Source of the DNA: Panicum virgatum
Lineage: Eukaryota > Streptophyta > Magnoliopsida > Poales > Poaceae
Direction: 5' to 3'
DNA: 64,000 nt
Assembly: GCF_016808335.1 (NCBI RefSeq)
Contig: NC_053149.1
Coordinates: 27,029,339 to 27,093,338 of the forward strand
Shown here: in pieces, positions 22,379 to 34,715 of the stretch
Layout of the letters: each line of letters begins with the position of its first letter
How positions within the stretch are numbered: the stretch's first letter is position 1
Made by a program: the position numbers and the translations under genes
The notes under the pieces: generated by a model
The model's database searches: none
What the model saw: the letters and a program-made list of their open reading frames with translations, nothing else
What the model was told of the DNA's origin: nothing

Positions 22379-24524
22379 CTAGTTCAGGAATTCTTCTATC
22401 ACATGGATGGCTTCTGCACGTACAGCATCTGCTCGTGCTATGATTGCTTCGTCGTCCTTGTCGTTGCCTGATATTATCTGCCGACTCAAGGTGCTTATCT
22501 CTGCAAACTCCGCTTGTATTTGTTCAGTCATTTCTTGGGCTTCCTGCTTGGAGTTTGCGATCGAAGCTTTCTCCTCTTGGATTAGTCTTTGGGTAGTGCG
22601 GACCTTTTCTTCAAGTTCCATCAGTTCCTTTTCCAAGAGGTTGAGTCGTCTTGTGTTCTCGGAGATATCAGCTTTAGCATCCAGAATTGCTTTCTTTTGG
22701 TTGAGGGCTTTGCACTTTTGAGCTATGTCAGTTTTCTGAAAGTAAGTCTGGCTGAATGGTCATTATCACTTTCTTCATTGGTGGTGATCCCTTGCAGAAG
22801 AGTACGTCAGGGGCAGTTGGAAGAAAGTGGAATGGCTCCCCGTTGCTGGTCATAGGTTCTGGACCATCCTGTTGCTGCTAACAGGGTGAGCAGGATTAGT
22901 CAAGTAAAGGAATGGAGGAATTAGAAAGGATGAATGTATAAATTCAGTACCTCTTCCTCGGGGATTACATGTTCAGGATCAATTTGCTGCAGTCGAGGAC
23001 CTAGAGCTTTTCTGAAGACATGGGTTTTCCACATTCTCCACCATGTGCTAAAATCGATTGATGAAAGATCAAAGGACAGATCGGCTGGTATTGGAATGTG
23101 GAGATCATCGAACATGCTGTAGCATCTTGAGCTGGTGAGACCATCAGGCAGATCGACTCTACTCTCCACCAAGTGGTGAATATGGAAGTGGGGAGGGACT
23201 TGTCCTAAGCCGAATTGCCGAGCTGCTATGACTGGTTGGTAGGTTTCATAACCTGGCAACCAGGGAGGAAACCAGGTCGAATCATCAGGGAATATAGATG
23301 CCGAGTGCTGTCGTCATCGGCAAAGTTGTCTAATCTGAAGGCAGTTGGGTTTTCAAAAGATTCAGATTCAGTGAATGGGAGATAGAGTGGATTATCCAGT
23401 CCTTTGTAGAAGACTCTGAACCAGTTTGCTGCATCTGTTGAATTCAGTTTACTGCCAGGGAGACTAAATAAAGCTTGGCCATAGCTAGTACATCTAATTG
23501 GTTTGCCACTCTCATCAGGAAAAGAGTTCTTGGTTAGGCCTTGGAAGTTCGGACTCTGGTGCTGAAAGTACAGTTGTGCCCACAACTGAATAAACCACCA
23601 AGGGCCTCCAGTTCTCAGTTTCTTTTGGTTAAGCAAGTTAGATGTCATCAAATGGAGATATCTATAGGTTTCTCCAAGGAAAAGTTTGTCTAGGCCGATG
23701 TGATTGCCATGGGCCAGGTGATAGGCTAAGGAAAAATAGTTCTTAGTTGGAGCTAAAGAAGGGCCACAGAAGATGAAGTGTTCTAGCCAAAGATTTAAGA
23801 AGGCTGTGTGTTCCTTCTCAGTCACTGGATCTTTTGTTCTCATGTGCTGATTCATGTAAGTACCCTAGTTTGTGCAGTTAACCTTGGAAGAAAGCTTGAA
23901 GGGGACTTCTGCCATTTTGTGGGCAGCTGGATTAGGAGATCCAATGTCTAGGCCAGTGATCATGGTGACATCTAGTAGAGTGGGAGTCATGGGTCCATGA
24001 CCAAAGAGGAAACAATTCAGAGCATCGGATCAGAAATAGCTGATGGTTTTCAGAAGGTTTTCATCTTTGTCAAGGGGTGATAATGATAAGCTAAGTGCAT
24101 CGGCTATGTTCAAATCCCGCCACAAGGGCATATAAGCCTTTGCTACTCTACTATACCATGTAATCCAGCTCTCAGGAGGGTTGGGCCAGGCTCTTAGGCA
24201 GTCGGCCCAGAGATTCGAATCAATGTTTTGACTCACGAAAGGGATCCTATTTGCTTCACAAGAGATCAAATCTATGGGGTTTTCATGAGTTCGTGGGCCA
24301 AGACAAAAGGATTTTGGGTTTGAAGGATGCGTCAAAAGGATGTCTGACGCCTGAAGTTCAGAAATTCAGAAGTATGCATACTTTGTCAGGTTTCAGAATT
24401 TAAAGTTTCAGAAGCTTAATAAGCTGAGGAATATTAAAAGAATCAGGCTGAATATTACCTTCAGGCCGCAGATTGCCGCGTCATCAATGGTAGGATTTGT
24501 TGTCTGGGCTGCAGAGTCTGCCAT
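22379..24524 (-). pseudogene. Antisense spliced gene with plant mobile domain inside the Tat element
   Basis: Minus-strand gene opposite to gag-pol. Proposed ATG is 24524 (MADSAAQTTNPTIDDAAICG). Exon 1 is 24524-24459 (22 codons), intron 1 is 24458-24351 (108 bp, AAG|GTAATA...TTCAG|GCG), and exon 2 is 24350-22951. Intron 2 is about 22950-22878 (GAG|GTACTG...TTAG). A final 34-nt interval (near 22729-22762) with GT-AG ends is probably a shrunken intron. Exon 2 has plant-mobile-domain-like sequence: WITWYSRVAKAYMPLWRD, FLNLWLEHFIFCGPS and LAYHLAHGNHIGLDKLFLGE. The C-terminus is a coiled coil ending IEEFLN. TGG-to-stop changes at 24030-24032 and 23865-23867 and a 1-nt loss near 23264 inactivate this copy. 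Plant mobile domains are known from host proteins and transposons; their presence antisense in Tat elements is recalled, and the splicing is my inference. Confidence 0.72.
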
Positions 24525-24900
24525 GGTTCAGATCCGTTGGCTTGGGGTTTGGTTGCTGTGGGCTCTGATTCGAATTTTGGATGCTTGAGGAGTTCTTGCT
24601 CGAATTTGTAGAGCTGGGTTTTCGAATTACGTTTGGATTTGAGAGCTTGTTTCGAGTTCGGTTCAAGGTGGAAGTGATACTCTCTTGTGCAGGTTGCTTC
24701 TAGTTTGAATTTCGTCGGCTCTTGGATATTTATAGAATCCTGATGCGTCGCCATCGGCTTTTTTGGAAAGAAAACATCAGACACACATAATTTAAGGAAA
24801 TCGATTTCATTAATGGAAAGGTCATTACAAGGAAAGCCAATTGCTACAAAGGAATTAATCCTTCAGCTTTGTGATCCTACCCCTACGATGCTACCTACAT

Positions 24901-25458
24901 CTACCAATCGTAGGTATCTGAGTGCCTACGGTGCTTGGGGCTTCGCACCGATGCGTCTCCGCCGTCGTCATCGTCGTCGTCGCTGCCGCTGTTGCCGTCG
25001 TCCTCGGCACTACTGCTGCTTCGTCCGCCGCCGCCGCTGCTTCCTTCTTCGCTCCCCTCCGTGGGGGCTTTGAGGAATTGGTGGGGGTTTCCTCCTGCCG
25101 CCGTGTCGTCGCTGGAGAAGGAGTCGATCTCTTCGGAGGAGTCGGCTCCCTCCCAAGAGAAGACGTCGTCTTCGCTGCTCTCCAGTTCCTCTTGGAACAG
25201 GAACTGGAGGTCTTCCTCTTCTTCAGTTTCGGGCTCGTCCTCCTCGGAGGCAATCCCGAAGTCGAACTCCTCTGCATCCCAGTGCAGAGGAGCCATTGCT
25301 TCATACGCTGCTATCGGGTCCCACTCCGGTGTCAGCTCCCGACTCTCTGGGATAGAGTCGATGGAGGAGGCGGAGAGGGAAGAAGAGGAAGAAGAAGGAG
25401 ATGAGGAAGAATAGGAATCTCCGAAGGAGTTGGAGCCAGAGGAAGAAGAGATCGCCAT
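24901..25458 (-). CDS. Antisense acidic Ser/Asp-rich ORF of the Tat element
   Basis: An uninterrupted 185-aa minus-strand ORF with ATG at 25458. It is rich in Ser in its first 35 residues, then strongly acidic (runs of Glu and Asp), with a central PEWDPIAAYEAMAPLHW and a C-terminal Asp run followed by a basic SPKHRRHSDTYDW ending. No catalytic motif is seen. It lies upstream of, and in the same direction as, the plant-mobile-domain gene, with about 380 bp between them, and just inside the 3' LTR. A TATA-like tatttaat on the minus strand lies near 25546-25553, about 90 bp upstream. It could be a nuclear acidic cofactor of the element, but its function is unknown. It is the only undamaged long ORF in this element. 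Confidence 0.6.
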   Translation of the reverse strand: MAISSSSGSNSFGDSYSSSSPSSSSSSLSASSIDSIPESRELTPEWDPIAAYEAMAPLHWDAEEFDFGIASEEDEPETEEEEDLQFLFQEELESSEDDVFSWEGADSSEEIDSFSSDDTAAGGNPHQFLKAPTEGSEEGSSGGGGRSSSSAEDDGNSGSDDDDDDGGDASVRSPKHRRHSDTYDW

Positions 25459-25702
25459 GGCTGGCAGAGGAGTGGGGTTTTCTGCTCTACTTGGCTTTGG
25501 GTGGAAGAAGGAGTTTGCTGTGAAGAAGAGCCGATTCGGGGTGAGATTAAATAGTGAAAAGATGGAAGACGGATCGGCAGTTTCACATTCTACGAGGAGG
25601 CAGTTGCAGAGACGTTGCGTCTTCCTTGGTGGTTGCAGTGTGTTTAATGAGAATTAACGGGAAGATGAAGCGACGGAGTGGTTTTGGAACTATCATTGCC
25701 AA

Positions 25703-25717
25703 AACCAGGGGGGCATG
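25703..25717 (+). other. Polypurine tract of the Tat element
   Basis: aaccaggggggcatg directly precedes the LTR start TGTTATCG at 25718, the expected site for plus-strand priming. Confidence 0.65.
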
Positions 25718-26938
<1,221 letters not shown>

Positions 26939-27300
26939 TTATGTACGAGTCTTTTACGTGTATACCAATAAAAAAATTGTTGGTGACGTACGTACCACTA
27001 AAAAATTTGGTGATACCTGTGTACCATCGTCCGAACTTTCTTTTACCTATATACCATTCCGTCCACCATCCGTTAGAACTTAACAAAATTGCAACTCTGA
27101 CAAGCAGGACCCACATATGGAATTGTCCACTATACCCCTGATTCTATTAGCCTTCCCTGTTCTTCCCCGTGCACTCCCCCTCAGATCTATAGTGCCCGCT
27201 CCTGCAGCCGCCGCATCCCAGCGCGCAGCGGGCGCGCGTCCGAGGCGGGGCCAGGGCGTGGCCGGGGGGCGCGGCGCCAGGCCAAAATGTGTCGTGGGGC

Positions 27301-27458
27301 TAGGGGTGGTAATGGGCCATGGCCCTAATGGTCTCTTCACAGTCCAATAAAACCCTTAAAATTTTTAGTTCAAAAATACATATGTTTAGAGCCCGGTCCT
27401 TTTAGGGCCCGATCCTTAGATTTTCTAGTTCAAAATGTTGGGCCCTTTACCACCCCTA
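27301..27458. mobile_element. hAT-type MITE inside the Pack-MULE (158 bp)
   Basis: Starts TAGGGGTGGTAATGGGCC; the complement of its right end is TAGGGGTGGTAAAGGGCC. It is flanked by a perfect 8-bp target duplication cgtggggc (27293-27300 and 27459-27466). The interior is AT-rich with duplicated gcccg(g/a)tcctt words. Because it splits the GC-rich captured DNA, it inserted after the Pack-MULE was assembled. Confidence 0.92.
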
Positions 27459-27544
27459 CGTGGGGCACGGTGCCGGCGCGTGTGCTGCCAGGGCCCGCGG
27501 CACCAGGGGGCGGCCACGGTAAGGCCGCCGCGCTGCAACGCAGC

Positions 27545-28096
27545 AGTATTTTATTTATGTTCCGTATTTTGCTCACCGACGACAGCGTCATCACCTACAT
27601 GCGGCGGCGGCGGAAGGAGCGGCCTTCTCGGGTTCCTGACGGTGCGCGTGGCGCGGTTTTGCATTCACTGGGGACGTGGAGTGGGCCCGCCCGGCCGGCG
27701 GCGCTCGAGGGACTGAAGGCGCTAGAGCTCACGGGCGCCGACCACACGAGGCTCTCTCCGAGGTCTTCGCCGTGCTCGCCGACATGGACTGCAGCGTCGT
27801 GGAGGCCCGAGCGTGGACGCACCGTCGAGGACGCGGACGCCGGCCGCGTGGCACGCATCCTCGACCGCCTCGGCCCGATCCGTGGGGACGCCGCGGAGGT
27901 GCCTGCCGCCGGCGTCGCACACGCCGACCGCCGCCTCCACCAGCTCATGGCCGCGATCTGGGACCGGGACCGCGTGTTCCTCACGATGGCCGTCTCCGTC
28001 GACAGCTGGGCCGAGCTCAGGTACTCCGTGGTCACCATGCAGTGCCGCGACCGCCCCAAGCTGCTGTTCGACGTCATATGCACGCTCGACGACATG
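27545..28096 (+). pseudogene. ACR-like: Captured fragment of an ACT-domain repeat (ACR) gene
   Basis: Plus-strand pieces read LTDDSVITY, then ALELTGADH, then in another frame LSEVFAVLADMDCSVVEARA, then back to EDADAGRVARILDRLGPIRG, VPAAGVAHADRRLHQLMAA and SVVTMQCRDRPKLLFDVICT. These are the first ACT domains of plant ACR proteins, proposed amino-acid sensors or regulators. At least two frameshifts (about 27745 and 27825) and loss of both gene ends make it non-functional. It lies entirely between the Pack-MULE inverted repeats. Confidence 0.82.
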
Positions 28097-28293
28097 TTTT
28101 TTTTCTAATTTATATGGCCTATTTTTTCCCCTCAGACGCTATTGTTTTCCTTGCTCACGGTCATGCACAGGAGACGCATGCACACATGCATGCGCTGCGC
28201 ACAGGATGAACTACTTATTACTCTCTGTTCAGCACAAGGGTAGAATGGTTTTTTTTACACCTCTGTTAGCCACCGTTAACATCTGTTCCATCT

Positions 28294-28355
28294 AAAATGA
28301 TACAGAGGTAAAACAAAGTTCGGTAAAATGATACAGAGGTAAAACAAAGTTCGGC
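28294..28355. repeat. 31-bp tandem duplication in the Pack-MULE right TIR
   Basis: The unit at 28294-28324 is repeated at 28325-28355, differing only in the last base. It makes the right inverted repeat longer than the left one. Confidence 0.9.
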
Positions 28356-28459
28356 TGATGGTACATAGGTGTCTTCAAACTTTTTAGTGGTATGTACGTA
28401 AACACAAACTTTCATAATAATATACACGTAAAAAGACCCTTTATTTACTCAGTGCTCGC

Positions 28460-29894
28460 TGAAAGACCGGATCGGGTGCTCTAGCCTAAGAGGGGGAGCG
28501 GATGAATTAGGCAACTAAAAACTTAGACATATAGCTCCAACTAAATTGCACAATATTAAAATAAAATATGCTGTCTATATGTGCAACTATAATTGTTCTA
28601 TTATGAAACCACTATCCCAAAAGAGTTTAGCAACCTATAGGCTTTTCTATCAAGATACTACTTTGTGAAAGTAAATGCAAACAAGAATTGCTAGTATGAA
28701 ATGTGGAAGCTTAAAGAGCGGGATAGGAGGAAGCAAACTCTTGACGCGGGTGCTTATTCCATGGTTCGGTTAGCCACAAAGGCACACCTACATCCACGTT
28801 GTTGAAGCGCTCAATAAAAGTATCGTTTCTCGGCAATCAAGTCTCTTCCGCGGACTCAAACACGATCACCTTGATCCCGGGTTCCACTAAGGAGCTTTTC
28901 CATAAAGGATGGGGGTCTCCACGTCCCCCGCGCAAGGTTGTCGTCGCCGTTCCACACCAAGTCGGAGTGTCGATGACGTTGCTGGCGAGCTACAAAGCTC
29001 CAAGGGGCCGGCGCTCCAAGGTATCTTCTTGGTTCAACAAAGAACCACAGCACAAAGGCTCAAGGCCTTGCTTTCTCACTCATTAAGAGCTAACCTAGCA
29101 CTAACGCTCTCAAGAATGTGCTAAGGGCTAAAGATATGATCACTAAGCTCTTGGATGGCTTGGAGATGTTCTTGGGTGTGGGTGTGATGCTCTTGAACTC
29201 CAGCAGCTTCAAATGACCGGGGGATGGCATATATATAAGCCACCAAGTGAATAGAGCCGTTGGGAGCCGTTGGGGCTTTTCTGCGTAAAGCACCGGATAG
29301 ACCAGTGGTGGGGCACCTGTGCATCCTGTCATTCACGGCTCTGCGCTATCCGTTGGCCTTCTGACAGCTGACGTGTATGTCGCCGGATAGACCGGTGCCT
29401 TCTAACCGGTTCATCCGGTGCAGCTTCTCTTCCTTGCAACTGACACGGAGTTGCACCGGTGCCTTGCTCCGGTGACCACCGGTGTAACCCGTGCTAAATA
29501 AACTTCTCCTCAGCTGCTTGACATGCTCTCTGGTACGTAGCATGGTGCTTGCACTAGTGCTTCAACTTGGCATCACCGGTGCATCCGGCGCCACATGACT
29601 TGATGGCACCAGCTCTGCAAATTGCTCCGGTGCTAGGGCACCGGTGCGTCCGATGCCAACCGGTTAGACAGGTACTGCATCACCGGTTCATCCGGTGCTA
29701 TTGTCTTCTGCAGATCTTGTCAAATTCAACGTTTCTTTGAGTTCTTTCTTCGTGTTTTGTTTTGCTTAGCCTTTTTGCTTCATCCCAGGGATCTATTAAT
29801 GTTCACTTGACAAAACCATTAGTTCTATTGATTGCGTTATTACTCAATCACCAAAATTACAAAACAATGGTCTAAAGGGGCTATTTTCCTTACA
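28460..29894 (-). repeat. Left (3') LTR of the gag-only copia element
   Basis: 1435 bp, TG...CA ends, followed by a minus-strand polypurine tract (aaaaaatgggagat, complement of 29895-29908). The region 29280-29700 is full of CCGGT-containing repeats. Confidence 0.9.
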
Positions 29895-31059
29895 ATCTCC
29901 CATTTTTTGGTGATTGATGACAACACAATCAAAGCAAGCATAAAATTTACAAGAATTGAAAAATTGATACCAATTGAAATATTTTTGAACCACTTACACT
30001 TGCTTGAATGCTTATCATCATGCAATATCGGCTTGGCCTCCCCCTAAATCCAACATCCCCTTTTCTTTTTCTCCCTTTTTGAATCAAAGTGGCTCTTTCT
30101 CCCTATGTTTGCCCATGTTCGCTACTTCTATCTTTTTCTCCCATTTTTGAATCAAAGTGCCCCCCCCTTAGGAAGATACTCATTTCACCTTGCTTTGATC
30201 CAAAATTCTTCCCTTTTGGAATCAAATCACCTAAAAAAGCTTGGCAAACCAAAATAGCTCAAAGAGAAAAGTTAGTAGCCTAGAGAGTTAGCCCTATGAT
30301 TTATGATCCAAACGTATGATATCAATGAAGATACCAAATGAGTGATTACTAAAGTGGATCACAAAATCACGAAACTAGGCATGACATGAGCTAAGCTTCT
30401 CACAAAGTGTGTGCTCAACATGATGATGTGAAAATCAAGTGCGCAACTAGATATTTGAAAGAGAAAGCTTAGATCATATCATGCACGGAGGTAGCCCTAA
30501 AAAGACAAAGAATTGACAAAGATGCCAATTGAAAGGGTTAAAGATCATATATACCTTCGGGGGAAAATGTAGTTACCTTGCTTGTACCAAATTGAAAGTG
30601 ACTTGTTTCAAATGATACCAATTGAAGTTGAATACCGATTGAAAGTCTTTGAGGTCAAAAGCACTTGGTACATCAAGGTGAGCACATGCATGAGCACATA
30701 ATCTATGAACTTAGATATAGAAGTTTTGTTCAATAGATCATGGCTCATATACGAGACTACAAAAGATAAGATTGTAAACATGTTAGTCTCAAAATCACAA
30801 ACCATAGGATGAACTCCTCCTAAATGTATGCATTTAGTGTTTGAATCACCAATCAAAAGTATGCATATTGTTTTTGACAACAATGGGAAGTTTACCCTAT
30901 AGCTTGTGCACATGGTACATAAATAAAACACATACCTCATGAAGTCCATGTACCATGAAGGGTAACATTGTGTAGCTTTCTACACACTTATCAAACTATG
31001 TAGGTTGCTCATAGGTTAGAAACATAACACAAACAACCCACCATATATAACACTAGGTG

Positions 31060-33010
31060 ATGCAATGCAAACAACCTAGCAAGAGCAATGAAGCTACATG
31101 ATGCTTGAATTGAAATCTAGCTACCATTATCTTTTGGGAGATTTGGGCAATAAATGTCCAAGATGTGAGCTTGGCTTTTTTTAGCTTGAATCCTTCATCT
31201 TCTAGGTAGCCAAGCCTCCAAATTCCCCGAAGCCGATTCTTGGGCTTCAAGTCTCCTTTGGAACCCACACCATTTGAGACCCTTTCATATTGGTGATGAC
31301 ATCCTTGGGCACCCAAATGGAGTGATTCCAAATCCTTTCTTGCTTCCCAACCTTGTGAGCAACCACCTTGCCATTTGTCTTTTTTTTTATCACATAGGAG
31401 ATGCTATGGCTCTTGTTCCTCCGGTTGGACTTGGTGTAGATGAGAGAACTCTTGATTATAAGTTTCTTCTTGTTCTTCTCATCTGAAAGCTTCTTCTTTG
31501 GTTGAGAACACTTGTTGGACTTGTGGCCTTTATGATGGCACTTTGAGCAAGTCACGGTGGATCCCTTCTCAAACTTCTTCACCATATCTTCACGGTTATC
31601 TTGGAAAGGTTGGACATTGCTCTCTATGCTTTTGCCTTTTAACCTAGCCAAGTTCTTCATGAGTCTTTATACTTCTTGCTTGAGTTCATCATTCTCCTTA
31701 GCAATGAGATCATCACATGTTTCTACAACAACATCCTCAAGGCATTTCTCATTACAAGGATTAGATTTATCAATTGAATCAAAACAAGAAGTTGAAGCAT
31801 TATTAGTTTCATTAATGCTCTTAATTTTCAACTTGAGTTTTTCATGCTCTTCGCTAAGCAATTTGAATTTGAATAACAAATTTTCATAATTTGTAGCGAA
31901 AATAGCATTAAGATCATTGAGAACACTAAGATTTTCAATTTTATTTAGTTGCTTCTTAATTACTTTTTGGTGTTCATGAACTAGTTCAAGAAGCTATTCA
32001 TATGAAGGAGAATTGGAGTCATCATCACTTGCATCGCTCTCCATACCTTTGGCCATAAGGCAAGTGTTTGATGATGACCCCATGTTGGTGCCGGTAGTGA
32101 ACTTCTTGTTTGATTCATCACTTGAACTTGCATTTGATTCTTCACCACCGCTTACCCATTCACCAAATATGGCAAATGATTCATGTTTGGGCTTCTTCTC
32201 CTTCTTTTCTTTCTTCTTCTTGAATCTCCTCTTAACCTTCATTTGTTGGTGATGAGGCTCATCTTTGAGGAAGACCATGTACCCCATTGAGTTGATTTCT
32301 TACAGGCATTTGTTCATCTTTTTGAATTGCATGTAGAGGTTGGGGTTCATTGGCTCTTTTTCATCATTTGAGGAGCTTTGGCATTCCTCCTCTTCTTCTT
32401 TACTTGAGCTACCTTAATGGCCATCTTCTTCAACTTCTTGACTTGCTTGCATGCAAGTGCGCTATGAGTTGGTGAAGAAGATGGCGCTCTTGGCTTGATG
32501 TCATGGCGTAGCTCATGGGCGATCACTTTGTTGAGGACTTGATTTGGTGTCAATGTGTTGATTTCTTTCTCATAAAAAATTGTGATCACCAAATCATACT
32601 CCGGCCTTCTGAGTGAATGAAGGATCTTGCGAATGATCTCCAAATCATCAATCTTCTTTACATCTAAAGAGTTAATCTCATTCACAAGAATATTCAACTG
32701 TGAGTACATAGTTTCGGCATTTTCATCATTATGTTGCTTGAAGCTATTAAGTTTATCAATGAGAACATGATATTTTTCATTTGCAACATCTTTTATGCCT
32801 TCATGGTTCTCACTAGTTTTCCAAAGTTCTTTAGCATTTTTACAAGCAAAGACACGGTTGAACACATTATCACCGAGAGAGCTTAAAATAGCATATTTGG
32901 CTATTGCATCATGTTGTTTCTCTTGTTGACTATTGCCCTTCATTCCCTCACTAGTTATCCTCTAAATATTTAGGCACTTTGCTTGGAGGTGAGCTACCAT
33001 TAAAACCTTC
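31060..33010 (-). pseudogene. gag of the gag-only copia element
   Basis: Minus-strand pieces in order: a UBN2/retrotrans_gag-like region at 32943-32347 (LGDNVFNRVFACKNAKELW, YHVLIDKLNSFKQ, IIRKILHSLRRPEYDLVI); a Lys/Ser-rich segment at 32287-31994; a coiled-coil segment at 31879-31667; and a nucleocapsid knuckle CSKCHHKGHKSNKC (C-x2-C-x4-H-x4-C) near 31550. The layout matches the long gag of SIRE-type copia elements of grasses. Stops near 32944, 32290 and 31660 and frame changes between pieces make it non-functional. Downstream (31060-31250) a short tail remains where protease and integrase would start. Confidence 0.85.
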
Positions 33011-33170
33011 CAACATTGGAAGCCCGTGCCGTCGAATCATGGAGGAGGTCCTAATGAATCCATCCCTTCCCCTAAGAGGTAACTCACTAGGCGGTGAAGT
33101 CTAACCGATCAAGTGAGCCGGTAAATATAAATTGCCAATGGAATTGGCTTCCTTTGTGAGAGTTGTGAGT

Positions 33171-33188
33171 ACCGACTCTGATACCAAT
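33171..33188 (-). other. Primer binding site of the gag-only copia element
   Basis: Minus-strand attggtatcagagtcggt lies directly next to the right LTR. TGGTATCAGAG is the common initiator tRNA-Met primer site of copia elements. Confidence 0.85.
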
Positions 33189-34624
33189 TGAAAGACCGGA
33201 TCGGGTGCCCTAGTCTAAGAGGGGGAGGGGGTGAATTAGGCAACTAAAAATTTAGACCTATAGCTCTAACTAAATTACACAATATTAAACTAAAACATGC
33301 TATGTATATGTGCAACTATGGTTGTTGTAGAGCGAAACCCCTATCCCAAAAGAGTTTAGCAACCTATAACCTTTTCTATCAAGATACTACTCTATGAAAG
33401 TAAAGGCAAACAAGAATTGCTAGTATGAAATGCGGAAGCTTAAAGAGCAGAATAGGAGGAAACAAACTCTTGACACGGGTGTTTATCTCGTGGTTCGGTT
33501 AGCTACAAAGGCACACCTACATTCACGTTGTTGAAGCACTCACTAAGAGTATCGCTTCTCGGCAATCAAGTCTCTTCTACGGACTCAACCATGGTCACCT
33601 TGATCCCGGGTTCCACTAAGGAGCTCCTCCACAAAGGATGGGGGTCTCCACGTCCCGCGCACAAGGTTGTCGTCGCCGCTCCACACCAAGTCGGAGGGTC
33701 GATGACGTTGCCGGTGAGCTACAAAGCTCCAAGGGGCTGGCGCTCCAAGGTATCTTCTTGGTTCAACAAAGGACCACAGCACAAAGGCTCAAGGCCTTGC
33801 TTTCTCACTCACTAAGAGCTAACCTAGCACTAACACTCTCAAGAATGTGCTAAGGGCTAAAGATATTATCACTAAGCTCTTGGATGGCTTGGTGATGTTC
33901 TTGGGTGTGAGTGTGATGTTCTTGAACTCCAGCAGCTTCAAATGACCGGGGGGATGGCATATATATAGGCCACCAAGTGAATAGAGCCGTTGGGAGCCGT
34001 TGGGACTTTCCTACGTAAAGCACCGGATAGACCGGTGGTGGGGCACCAGTGCATCCGGTCACTCACGACTCTGTGCTATCCGTTGGCCTTCTGACAGCTA
34101 ACGAATATGTCACCGGATAGACCGGTGCCTTCTAACCGGTTCATCCGGTGCAGCTTCTCTTACTTGCAATTGACACGGAATTGCACCGGTGCCTTGCTCC
34201 GGTGACCACCGGTGTAACCGGTGCTGAATAAACTTCTCCTCGGCTGCTTGACATGCTCTCTGGTACGTAGCATGGTGCTTGCACTGGTGCTTCAACTTGG
34301 CATCACCGGTGCATCCGGTGCCACATGACTTGATGGCACCAGCTCTGCAAATTGCTATGGTGCTAGGGCACCGGTGCGTCCGATGCCAACCGGTTAGACA
34401 GGTGCTGCATCACCGGTTCATCCGGTGCTACTGTCTTCTGCAGAACTCGTCCAATTCAATGTTTTTTTGAGTTCTTTCTTCGTGTTTTGCTTTGCTTGGC
34501 CTTTTTGCTTCATCCCTGGAATCTATTAATCTTCACTTGACAAAACTATTAGTCCCATTGATTGCGTTGTTACTCAATCATCAAAATCACAAAATAATGA
34601 CCTAAAGGGGCCATTTTTCTTACA
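33189..34624 (-). repeat. Right (5') LTR of the gag-only copia element
   Basis: About 1436 bp, colinear with the left LTR with scattered substitutions. It includes the same CCGGT-rich region at about 34010-34435. Confidence 0.9.
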
Positions 34625-34715
34625 CTCGCCTTATTATATATATTCATATAATAGAAGAAAGTCCCATGCACGCCCACACTATGTAATCCATGAGCCAGAT
34701 GATAGTTTTTAGCGA

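Larger units (their letters stand above)
26947..28439. mobile_element. Pack-MULE with 9-bp target duplication
   Basis: Long terminal inverted repeats: the left end GAGTCTTTTACGTGTATA and the right end, read as complement, GGGTCTTTTTACGTGTATA stay alignable for at least 120 bp inward. They are flanked by tttatgtac (26938-26946) and tttatttac (28440-28448), a 9-bp target duplication with one change, as Mutator-like elements make. No transposase is encoded. The GC-rich interior holds a piece of an ACT-repeat gene (27545-28096) and another unassigned GC-rich segment (27130-27300). A hAT MITE is inserted at 27301-27458. This fits a Pack-MULE, a non-autonomous Mutator-like element carrying host gene fragments. 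Confidence 0.88.
28460..34624 (-). mobile_element. Complete gag-only copia element (SIRE/Maximus-like), minus orientation
   Basis: LTRs at 28460-29894 and 33189-34624 (about 1435 bp each) start TGAAAGACC and end TTACA. The element is bounded by the 5-bp target duplication ctcgc (28455-28459 and 34625-34629). The primer binding site is beside the right LTR and the polypurine tract beside the left LTR, so it points to the minus strand. The 3.3-kb interior encodes gag remnants but no protease, integrase, RT or RNase H. It is a non-autonomous derivative that must have borrowed enzymes. LTRs carry many CACCGGT and CCGGTGC words. Confidence 0.92.

Noticed and set aside
24922..25414. Two plus-strand ORFs of about 160 aa opposite the acidic ORF
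   Set aside because: Mirror-image Ser/Val-rich shadows of the acidic antisense ORF; the minus frame has a plausible start, composition and neighbour.
27595..28295. Alternative ORFs over the ACR cargo
   Set aside because: Only parts of the plus strand match ACR words; the rest are shadows in high-GC DNA.
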